From positions 1 to 6,270 of the forward strand of contig JBBTRD010000047.1 in NCBI GenBank assembly GCA_038065335.1: 6,270 bases of DNA. The letters run 5' to 3'. Under the pieces are notes generated by a model. That model did not search any database, was not told where the DNA came from, and saw only the letters and a list, made by a program, of their open reading frames with translations. Each line of letters starts with the position of its first letter. Within the stretch, counting starts at the first letter, position 1. Positions 1-4,339 of this stretch are shown piece by piece. The stretch is from 2-01-FULL-41-21 sp038065335. Its GTDB lineage: Bacteria; Patescibacteriota; Minisyncoccia; 2-02-FULL-40-12; GWA2-44-9. Both the position numbers and the translations under genes were made by a program.

Positions 1-1
1 T

Positions 2-94
2 CAGCAGATGGTCAGCCGTCGGAAGGAGAACCCAGAAGCGCCAATCGACGACCTGTTGGCTCAAATGGAAACACTAAGGCCATATTTCGAATAA
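2..94 (+). CDS. C-terminal end of an unidentified protein (partial)
   Basis: Frame 2 is open from the left edge and ends at the TAA at 92-94, giving about 30 residues that finish in ...LRPYFE. The tail is charged (SRRKENPE, then PIDDLLAQMETL) and looks like a soluble, probably helical C-terminus. Three things support a real gene end: sensible amino-acid composition, about 50% G+C, and the strong intrinsic terminator that begins 26 bases after the stop. Too little is present to assign a family. The start and main domain lie outside the window. Confidence 0.55.
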   Translation, partial: QQMVSRRKENPEAPIDDLLAQMETLRPYFE

Positions 95-120
95 CCCCAT
101 TAGGGGATTTCGATATTCGA

Positions 121-150
121 GGCCACGTGCATGCACGTGGCCGTTTCTTT
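121..150 (+). terminator. Intrinsic terminator of the left-edge gene
   Basis: A perfect 22-base palindrome at 121-142 (arms GGCCACGTG and CACGTGGCC around CATG) is followed by GTTTCTTT. This is a 9-bp GC-rich stem with a U-rich tail, reading on the plus strand. A smaller CCCC-ATTA-GGGG hairpin at 95-106 lies just after the stop codon and may add to it. There is no T-run on the other side, so it is probably one-directional. It separates the left gene from the one at 192. Confidence 0.85.
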
Positions 151-179
151 ATCAACACACCTCATGTTTAATAATCAGG

Positions 180-185
180 TATACT
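180..185 (+). promoter_or_regulatory. Putative -10 box placing the start site at the ATG of the 192 gene
   Basis: TATACT (5 of 6 matches to TATAAT) ends only 6 bases before the ATG at 192. A start site 6-8 bases downstream of the -10 would fall on or beside the initiation codon, implying a leaderless mRNA. No Shine-Dalgarno site precedes this ATG, which agrees with that reading. No convincing -35 box lies 16-18 bases upstream, so the promoter is a moderate call. Confidence 0.4.
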
Positions 186-191
186 TACTAT

Positions 192-626
192 ATGCGTATT
201 TCGTGGAGCGGGCGACAATGGCTGGAATTTGTTGGTGTCCTGATTATCGCGGGTGTTGGGGTTTGGTTTGTGGTTTTTAGATATCCAATTAAAACGGTTC
301 GGCAAGAACTGCCGACGCCAGCTTTTGCGATTAAAGAATATTCATTAAGCGGCAAAGTAACCGCCATCAATGGCGATGTTGTTACCTTAAACGTTGGCCG
401 AGTCTTTGTGGGAGACAACGGCAACTACGTCGCCTACGAAGACAAAAAAGTTACGGTCAACGATAAAACGATTATTTCCAAAGTCATATTCGTGGAAGGG
501 AAAATTGTTATCCAATCCGGCACCATCAACGACTTTACAATCGGTAGCAAAATCGTCGTCTATTCCGATTCCAACATTGCTCTCCAAGACAGCTTCACTC
601 CCACTCGGTTGGATGTTAATCTCTAG
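192..626 (+). CDS. Small membrane-anchored protein with an extracytoplasmic beta-rich domain
   Basis: The product is 144 residues. A short basic N-terminus (MRISWSGRQW) is followed by one hydrophobic helix at about residues 11-29 (FVGVLIIAGVGVWFVVF) and a RYPIK stop-transfer segment, so the rest probably lies outside the membrane. After a proline-containing linker (PTPAF), residues from about 50 form alternating beta-strand patterns such as SGKVTAINGDVVTLNV and KIVIQSGTINDFTIGSKIVVYS. This resembles the small OB-like or DUF5666-like beta domains common in hypothetical proteins of such bacteria, but that is a resemblance by eye. There is no lipobox and no signal peptidase site that I trust. 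The ATG is chosen because it precedes the helix directly. There is no Shine-Dalgarno site. The gene stands alone between a terminator and the Fic promoter. Its function is unknown, possibly envelope-related. Confidence 0.8.
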   Translation: MRISWSGRQWLEFVGVLIIAGVGVWFVVFRYPIKTVRQELPTPAFAIKEYSLSGKVTAINGDVVTLNVGRVFVGDNGNYVAYEDKKVTVNDKTIISKVIFVEGKIVIQSGTINDFTIGSKIVVYSDSNIALQDSFTPTRLDVNL

Positions 627-672
627 CACTATTCAAAAACGGTCAATATCATCATTTTTCCACAACTTTAAT

Positions 673-716
673 TATCCGATATAATATGATATAATATGAT
701 ATAGGTAATATATATC
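673..716 (+). promoter_or_regulatory. Promoter/operator region of the Fic gene built on a 10-bp tandem repeat
   Basis: GATATAATAT occurs twice head to tail (678-687, 688-697) and a third partial copy GATATA starts at 698. An inverted TATATC sits at 711-716, forming GATATA-N7-TATATC. Each full repeat contains a perfect -10 box, TATAAT at 680-685 and at 690-695. The first has TTTCCA (657-662, 4 of 6 matches to TTGACA) at 17-bp spacing. A further small palindrome, TATCCGATA, covers 673-681. The 10-bp period places the half-sites on one face of the helix, so the array could bind a repressor across overlapping promoters. The Fic protein's own winged helix is the obvious candidate, but that is inference. 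Confidence 0.55.
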
Positions 717-735
717 AGATTAAACGACTAAAAAT

Positions 736-1797
736 ATGGTTAATTTCAATCATTTTAAAAAAAGAATTAAAACCAATCAAGAGGTATTAATTAAGATTGG
801 CAAGATAGACGAATTCAAGGGTCTCTGGCAAGGAAGCCTGCGTTTGAGCCCCCAAATTCTAAGTCGTCTAAAACAGTCCGTGCTTATTACTAGTTCCGGC
901 GCATCTACTCGTATTGAAGGCTCAAAGCTTGATGACAAAGAAGTGGCTCGGCTTTTAAAAGGCCTCCATTCTCAACCGCCAGTCGGTCGTGATGAGGAAG
1001 AAATAGCTGGCTATGCTGATCTCTTGGGTCGGATTTTTGATAACTATAAAACCTTTAAATTAACAGAAGGGCAGATTTTACAATTTCATGATATTCTTCT
1101 TCATTTTTCAAAAAAAGATCAAAACCATAAAGGAAAATACAAAATAAAAGATAATATTGTAGTAATCAGAGATGGGAAGGGGAGGGAACATATTCTTTTT
1201 AGACCCACTCCGCCATATCTTGTAAAGAAAGAGATGGACGATATTCTTTTTTGGGCTAACGATGAATTGACGAAGGGTCAGACGCATCCACTGATGATTA
1301 TCGCCAATTTTATTTTTGAGTTTTTGGCTATCCATCCATTTAGCGACGGTAATGGGCGACTTTCACGCGCGCTCGCCAACCTCTTTATGTTAAAAACAGG
1401 TTATTCCCATATCCCTTATGTTTCAATGGAAGAAATTATTGAAGAACGTCGTCCTGATTATTATATTGCTCTTCGAACTACTCAAAAAAATCACAAGACT
1501 GACCACGAAGATATTACTTCTTGGATAAACTTTTTTTTGGATGTCCTGATTGAACAAACCGAGCGTGCTAGAAAAATTATGGAATCTGATCAGCCCGAGA
1601 AGATATTATCAGAAAAACAGCTTCAGATTTACAACTTTCTTCAGCAAAAAGAAACTTTGAGTAAAGGAGAGATTTATAACCTGTTCAAAGGTTTGGTGCC
1701 GGAGGTTTCTATTAGACAAGCCCTATCCCGATTGATTACTTTGAAATTGATTGAAAAAATCGGCCAAGCCAGAAGTACTAGATACAGGAAGTTATAG
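736..1797 (+). CDS. Class II Fic family protein (AMPylase/de-AMPylase type) with C-terminal winged helix
   Basis: The product is 353 residues, a normal length for stand-alone Fic proteins. An N-terminal Fic_N-like region carries the inhibitory-helix motif STRIEG at residues 57-62, matching (S/T)xxxE(G/N), with E61 as the expected inhibitory glutamate. The core Fic motif HPFSDGNGRLSR covers residues 200-211 with H200, D204, N206, R208 and R211 all intact. The segment around residues 130-165 (GKYKIKDNIVVIRDG, then RPTPPYLV) fits the target-binding flap. Residues from about 291 form a winged helix (SEKQLQIYNFLQQ, then VSIRQALSRLITLKLIEKIG, ending STRYRKL). Fic enzymes usually transfer AMP from ATP to a hydroxyl side chain of a target protein, and some remove it. 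The inhibitory motif lies inside the protein, so no separate antitoxin is needed, and none is adjacent. The DNA-binding tail and the repeat array upstream suggest autoregulation. There is no Shine-Dalgarno site before the ATG. The target is unknown. Confidence 0.95.
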   Translation: MVNFNHFKKRIKTNQEVLIKIGKIDEFKGLWQGSLRLSPQILSRLKQSVLITSSGASTRIEGSKLDDKEVARLLKGLHSQPPVGRDEEEIAGYADLLGRIFDNYKTFKLTEGQILQFHDILLHFSKKDQNHKGKYKIKDNIVVIRDGKGREHILFRPTPPYLVKKEMDDILFWANDELTKGQTHPLMIIANFIFEFLAIHPFSDGNGRLSRALANLFMLKTGYSHIPYVSMEEIIEERRPDYYIALRTTQKNHKTDHEDITSWINFFLDVLIEQTERARKIMESDQPEKILSEKQLQIYNFLQQKETLSKGEIYNLFKGLVPEVSIRQALSRLITLKLIEKIGQARSTRYRKL

Positions 1798-1876
1798 ATT
1801 ACTCAATACTTTTACAATCTGTCAATATTGACGGAGACAGGGGAATAATGGTATCAAAAGAATGGTTTTTGGGTCT

Positions 1877-1904
1877 TTGACAATTGGGTCAAAACGCAGA
1901 TAAC
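1877..1904 (+). promoter_or_regulatory. Possible sigma70-type promoter for a short transcript ending at 2079
   Basis: A perfect TTGACA (1877-1882) is separated by 16 bases from GATAAC (1899-1904, 4 of 6 matches). The -35 is the left arm of the inverted repeat TTGAC-N6-GTCAA (1877-1892). GGGTCAA also occurs as a direct repeat at 1886-1892 and 1905-1911, flanking the -10. A start near 1911 would give an RNA of about 170 nucleotides ending at the hairpin at 2056-2079. Confidence 0.4.
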
Positions 1905-1929
1905 GGGTCAAGGGAGAAAGGGTTTTGTC

Positions 1930-2040
1930 ATGCTTCCTGTACTAAAAACAGTTCTCAAGACTAACTATCCCAATCCAGCCAGTTTCTTTTATTGGTCTGG
2001 GACGTGGTGCATTGAAAAACTGTCTTTGTGGCTAGTTTAG
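1930..2040 (+). CDS. Possible 36-residue small protein
   Basis: An ATG at 1930 opens 36 codons ending in TAG at 2038-2040. The peptide starts MLPVLKTVLKTNYPNPASFF and ends CIEKLSLWLV. It is aromatic-rich with three tryptophans. Support comes from layout: a candidate promoter at 1877-1904, a purine-rich AGGGAGAAAGGG stretch at 1911-1922 that could act as a ribosome binding site, and a strong terminator 15 bases after the stop. Against it, an open run of this length is common by chance, and I recognise no family. The same frame is open back to 1849 with no start codon other than the ATG, so it could also be the remnant of a longer decayed gene. A third reading is a noncoding RNA of about 170 nucleotides from 1911 to 2079. 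Apart from this, 1798-2055 shows only a GTCAATATTGAC palindrome at 1821-1832. Confidence 0.33.
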   Translation: MLPVLKTVLKTNYPNPASFFYWSGTWCIEKLSLWLV

Positions 2041-2055
2041 TTCAATCGAAGCTGG

Positions 2056-2079
2056 GGGAAGGATGCGTCCTTCCCTTTT
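2056..2079 (+). terminator. Intrinsic terminator on the plus strand
   Basis: GGGAAGGA (2056-2063) pairs perfectly with TCCTTCCC (2068-2075) around the loop TGCG. TTTT follows at once, then GTTATTTT. The U-tract lies only on the right, so it ends rightward transcripts. It closes either the short transcript from about 1911 or the Fic transcript 259 bases upstream. It lies back-to-back with the minus-strand hydrolase stop at 2081-2083. Confidence 0.8.
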
Positions 2080-2080
2080 G

Positions 2081-2527
2081 TTATTTTATAGAAAGTTGAT
2101 CAATAATCTCTAATAATTTTTTCTGATAGTTTTTCTCGATTTTATGATCGCCATTTGGTATTACATGAATCTCTTTATTTTTTAGGGGTGCGCTAATTCT
2201 TAATGTGTCTTTTATTACCCATTTTTCTTTTTCACCGACTAGAAAAATTATATTGTTAGCTTTAACTTTTTCTAGACTTTCTACACCGGTGGTCATCGAA
2301 CATAAGATAAGATTTTTTACTTTATGTTTTAGGGCGTACTCACAGGCCAGGATAGCGCCCATTGAAAATCCAATGAGAATATCAGTTTTTTCTATGGGGG
2401 GAGTTATTTTTCCCGTATTCCAATTTATATCTAGTATTTTTAAATATTTAGAGAGTCGCTTGTATTCTTTCGGTTTTTCTCCAAGGCCAGGCAGAAATTG
2501 TATTCTTGTATCTTCTATAGTTTTCAT
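2081..2527 (-). CDS. Small alpha/beta hydrolase fold protein
   Basis: The product is 148 residues starting MKTIEDTRIQFLPGLGE. The nucleophile elbow GFSMGA (residues 53-58, Ser55) lies between a strand (DILI) and a helix (ILACEYAL). GDH places the catalytic histidine at residue 128. The strand-end acid position, in IIFLVGEKEKWV, carries Glu101 where Asp is usual. LPGLG near residue 12 fits the oxyanion loop. At 148 residues it is shorter than most alpha/beta hydrolases (usually 200 or more) and lacks a cap domain, so it resembles the minimal carboxylesterase or dienelactone hydrolase-like forms. Substrate cannot be told. The frame continues upstream to 2632, but that extension overlaps DUF397 and its terminator, so the ATG at 2525-2527 is preferred. 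There is no Shine-Dalgarno site. The gene is AT-rich, about 31% G+C by hand count. No clear promoter is visible; it may depend on read-through from DUF397. Confidence 0.85.
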   Translation of the reverse strand: MKTIEDTRIQFLPGLGEKPKEYKRLSKYLKILDINWNTGKITPPIEKTDILIGFSMGAILACEYALKHKVKNLILCSMTTGVESLEKVKANNIIFLVGEKEKWVIKDTLRISAPLKNKEIHVIPNGDHKIEKNYQKKLLEIIDQLSIK

Positions 2528-2540
2528 ATTTTTGTTATTA

Positions 2541-2576
2541 AGAAAAAGGGAGGGGAATGGCGCGTTGCCATCCCCC
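2541..2576 (-). terminator. Intrinsic terminator of the DUF397 gene
   Basis: On the minus strand GGGGGATGGC (2576-2567) pairs with GCCATTCCCC (2561-2552) through ten pairs including one G-T, around a 5-base loop. TCCC and then five T residues (2547-2543) follow. It starts 8 bases after the DUF397 stop codon, making DUF397 a single-gene unit and leaving the downstream hydrolase dependent on read-through or its own promoter. Confidence 0.87.
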
Positions 2577-2583
2577 GTGAGGC

Positions 2584-2799
2584 CTAGATCTCGAACTCGT
2601 TGTTCTTCACGCCCTTGATGAACGCGACCCACTCGCCGGGTGTGAAGAAGATGGTGTTCTTCGTTTCGTCATTCGAGTTCCGAATCGCCACGCCTTTAGG
2701 CGTGATTGCGACCGCCGCGCAGCAGGTGATGAGTCCGCCACGCTGGGTGAAGCTGGATTTCTTGAACATCGAATCTTTCACGCGAAACCTGAATTTCAT
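2584..2799 (-). CDS. DUF397 domain protein
   Basis: The product is 71 residues and is essentially one DUF397 domain. The family pattern is clear: FKKSSFT near residue 12 (family F.KSS.S), a central CCAAVAIT strand, GVAIRNSND (family VAVRDSKD), then FFTPGEWVAFIKGVKNNEF (family FTPAEWRAFLAGVKDGEF). DUF397 is best known in Actinobacteria, where small DUF397 proteins are usually encoded beside XRE-type helix-turn-helix regulators and have been linked to developmental control and toxin-antitoxin-like pairs. No XRE gene is visible here. The frame extends to a TTG at 2823, but the ATG at 2797-2799 has AAAGGAGG 8-9 bases upstream and is the true start. G+C is about 54% by hand count, far above the neighbouring hydrolase, so the gene may be highly expressed or acquired. 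It is divergent from the 433-residue gene at 2958. Confidence 0.9.
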   Translation of the reverse strand: MKFRFRVKDSMFKKSSFTQRGGLITCCAAVAITPKGVAIRNSNDETKNTIFFTPGEWVAFIKGVKNNEFEI

Positions 2800-2807
2800 C
2801 TCCAGAT

Positions 2808-2815
2808 CCTCCTTT
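2808..2815 (-). promoter_or_regulatory. Ribosome binding site that fixes the DUF397 start
   Basis: On the minus strand AAAGGAGG lies 8 bases before the ATG at 2799. It falls inside the upstream TTG extension and so rules that extension out as the main start. It is the strongest Shine-Dalgarno site in the window. Confidence 0.9.
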
Positions 2816-2832
2816 CCGCTCAAAAGAGCTAA

Positions 2833-2859
2833 AGTAGGTCATGGTTGCCACGGCCTCTA
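2833..2859 (-). other. Hairpin at the 5' end of the DUF397 mRNA
   Basis: The predicted start site (about 2859) is followed at once by a foldable 27-base segment. CGTGG and CCATG pair around the triloop CAA, with one G-T pair, and the outer GTAG(A)G pairs with CCTAC across a bulge. The ribosome binding site lies outside the hairpin, 17 bases further on. A hairpin at the extreme 5' end commonly protects mRNA from decay, and it could also bind a regulator. It was found by eye with no energy calculation. Confidence 0.45.
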
Positions 2860-2865
2860 CTTGAG

Positions 2866-2894
2866 ATAATACACAATAACCATCTTATTGTCAA
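2866..2894 (-). promoter_or_regulatory. Sigma70-type promoter of the DUF397 gene
   Basis: On the minus strand a perfect TTGACA (2894-2889) is followed by 17 bases and TATTAT (2871-2866, 5 of 6 matches). This is a near-consensus promoter pointing at DUF397, with a start site near 2859 and a leader of about 60 bases. An inverted repeat fills most of the spacer. Confidence 0.85.
2873..2891. promoter_or_regulatory. Operator-like inverted repeat inside the DUF397 promoter
   Basis: ACAATAA (2873-2879) and TTATTGT (2885-2891) are perfect 7-bp arms around a 5-bp spacer CCATC. The 19-bp site lies between the -10 and -35 boxes and overlaps the -35, where a bound repressor would block RNA polymerase. 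A further TTATTGT lies at 2929-2935, within the spacer of the divergent promoter for the 433-residue gene, so one regulator could control both. Confidence 0.6.
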
Positions 2895-2919
2895 AATAAA
2901 TTGTACGTTGTTTCTCCTC

Positions 2920-2948
2920 TTGAATAATTTATTGTATTTATTTATACT
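2920..2948 (+). promoter_or_regulatory. Promoter of the 433-residue gene, probably leaderless
   Basis: TTGAAT (2920-2925, 4 of 6 matches) is followed by 17 bases and TATACT (2943-2948, 5 of 6 matches). The ATG at 2958 lies 9 bases after the -10, so the transcript would start within about 0-3 bases of the initiation codon. No Shine-Dalgarno site is present, as expected for a leaderless mRNA. The same TATACT box sits before the gene at 192. Confidence 0.65.
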
Positions 2949-2957
2949 TAATTAAAC

Positions 2958-4259
2958 ATGTCTGAACGTCCTCCAACACAACCCGCAGAAGCCCATTCTT
3001 CGGAAAAATTGAGTCGAGAAGAACTCGAAGAGAAGTTTAGGTTTGCAAAAAGCACTGGTCGCATGATGGAAGCTTCTATGTACGAAGAAGAACTGAAAAA
3101 CTTTACGAAGAACGTAGGCAAGAAAAATCAAGAAATTCCTGTATGGAATTCAAGTCAGAATGTAAATGTAAACGAACTAGGGACTGAGCGCGTTTCCGAT
3201 GTGGACAGGGCTTATTATATGGCCTGTATTGAGAATTTGGCCCATGCGCAAGCCAATGCTTATGAAGATTATTTAAAAAATCCAGAAGCTCATCTCCAAG
3301 CACACAAAATTCAATTTGAACTTTTTAAAAGTGAAAATTTAAGCCCCGAAGATATAAAAACAAAAGGAAAGGATTTGGGAGAATTTTTCGGAGAAACTTA
3401 CGATGTTAATAAAAAAACAGAAGAATTGATAGAAAAGAAAAGCAGGGCCAGATTGCTTACTCAAGCCGTTTTTGGAGGAGTAAAAATGGCAGTATATGGC
3501 TTAAAAATGAGTTGTTATGATATGCCCCGCGTTATAATAAAAGCAATTCAGAAAAAAGACAGTAGGATTCTTTTAAATGATCGTGAGCTAAACATTATAG
3601 AGGGTAAAACTTTTGTTGGCACATATCAGATGATTGCTGCTCTTGAAGGGTTATTTAAGGTGAATAAAGAAAACAGTGAAGAACACAAGTGGAAAACCAT
3701 GGTAGAGTATTCCATTGGGAGCACAGAGGAGATAATGGAACAGGCAGAACAATATGCTATTCCAAAGATACGCTTTCAGGAGGATTCAGCTTCTAGAAAA
3801 GAACCCGAATCATCATCAAAAACAGAAACATCTCACGAAAATCAGGGCCAACCAGATAATGGCGCTGAACTGGCAGATAAAATTTCTGATAAAATCTATG
3901 AATGGCTTGAAAATCAGTATGTGGAATATCTAAAAACAGGCAAAGCGCCAGTTGGTTTCTCTGATATTTTTAATACGTTCAAAACTAAAAATTTAAAACC
4001 GGAAGATATTAAAGACGAAAGTAAGCGCATGAAGATTTGGATGGGGTCTCTGTCTCAATGGCGACGAAGATTTGACACATTGGCTGATGAAAATAAAATC
4101 AAGGAGGAGCAGGGGCTTAATTTCGTTGATTTTATTTTCAGACTGTTATCTAAGGACGAAAATTTAAAGGGAACCGACAAAGCCCGTTCCATAATTACTC
4201 CGCTCATTAAAATGTTTCTAGGCGGTAAAAAACTGAAGGATATCACTGCAAAGGCTTAG
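2958..4259 (+). CDS. Unrecognised 433-residue protein with an internal duplication
   Basis: I do not recognise a family. The protein is hydrophilic and mostly helical, with no signal peptide and no clear membrane helix; the most hydrophobic stretch, residues 166-184 (LLTQAVFGGVKMAVYGLKM), contains lysines. The N-terminus (to about residue 25) is polar, then a charged helical segment EELEEKFRFAKSTGRMMEAS. Two related segments stand out: residues 102-134 (YEDYLKN, then NLSPEDIK) and 321-352 (YVEYLKT, then NLKPEDIK), with the anchor motifs 29-30 residues apart in each copy. A low-complexity Ser/Glu/Lys linker at about 279-302 separates the halves. The protein is probably cytoplasmic. It is divergent from DUF397 and shares the TTATTGT element with it. 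No hairpin terminator follows, so transcription could continue into the gene at 4340. Start chosen from the promoter and the absence of an upstream in-frame alternative. Confidence 0.85.
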   Translation: MSERPPTQPAEAHSSEKLSREELEEKFRFAKSTGRMMEASMYEEELKNFTKNVGKKNQEIPVWNSSQNVNVNELGTERVSDVDRAYYMACIENLAHAQANAYEDYLKNPEAHLQAHKIQFELFKSENLSPEDIKTKGKDLGEFFGETYDVNKKTEELIEKKSRARLLTQAVFGGVKMAVYGLKMSCYDMPRVIIKAIQKKDSRILLNDRELNIIEGKTFVGTYQMIAALEGLFKVNKENSEEHKWKTMVEYSIGSTEEIMEQAEQYAIPKIRFQEDSASRKEPESSSKTETSHENQGQPDNGAELADKISDKIYEWLENQYVEYLKTGKAPVGFSDIFNTFKTKNLKPEDIKDESKRMKIWMGSLSQWRRRFDTLADENKIKEEQGLNFVDFIFRLLSKDENLKGTDKARSIITPLIKMFLGGKKLKDITAKA

Positions 4260-4262
4260 CTC

Positions 4263-4292
4263 TTGACTTTATCTAGTCAACTCTGGTATAAT
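4263..4292 (+). promoter_or_regulatory. Strong extended -10 promoter of the 77-residue gene
   Basis: TTGACT (4263-4268) is followed by 18 bases and a perfect TATAAT (4287-4292) preceded by TGG, an extended -10 motif. The -35 is the left arm of the inverted repeat TTGACT-N6-AGTCAA (4263-4280), a possible operator. The start site would be near 4299, giving a leader of about 40 bases. Confidence 0.85.
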
Positions 4293-4328
4293 ACAAGTAG
4301 TTAGGTTGTTTTCCGTTCAAGTACCAAT

Positions 4329-4334
4329 GGAGGT
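4329..4334 (+). promoter_or_regulatory. Ribosome binding site of the 77-residue gene
   Basis: GGAGGT lies 5 bases before the ATG at 4340, a full consensus match. It contrasts with the absence of any such site before the AT-rich genes on either side. Confidence 0.88.
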
Positions 4335-4339
4335 GCGAA

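Noticed and set aside
1821..1832. GTCAATATTGAC palindrome as the Fic terminator
   Set aside because: The stem is short and AT-rich and no T-run follows.
1911..2079. 6S, SRP or tmRNA-like RNA
   Set aside because: I found no long closing stem, no SRP GGAA/GCAGCA-type loop and no tRNA-like 3' end, so no known RNA family is claimed.
2205..2618. Plus-strand 137-residue frame opposite the hydrolase and DUF397
   Set aside because: It spans two convincing minus-strand genes and their terminator, and its translation shows no family pattern.
2528..2632. Longer start for the alpha/beta hydrolase (35 extra residues)
   Set aside because: The extension reads through the DUF397 terminator hairpin and overlaps the DUF397 C-terminus. 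It lacks hydrolase features, while MKTIEDTRIQF is a natural start.
2800..2823. TTG start adding 8 residues to DUF397
   Set aside because: These codons contain the AAAGGAGG ribosome binding site for the ATG at 2797-2799.
4263..4280. TTGACT-N6-AGTCAA as terminator of the 433-residue gene
   Set aside because: The stem is weak, without a U-tract, and forms the -35 region of the next gene's promoter.
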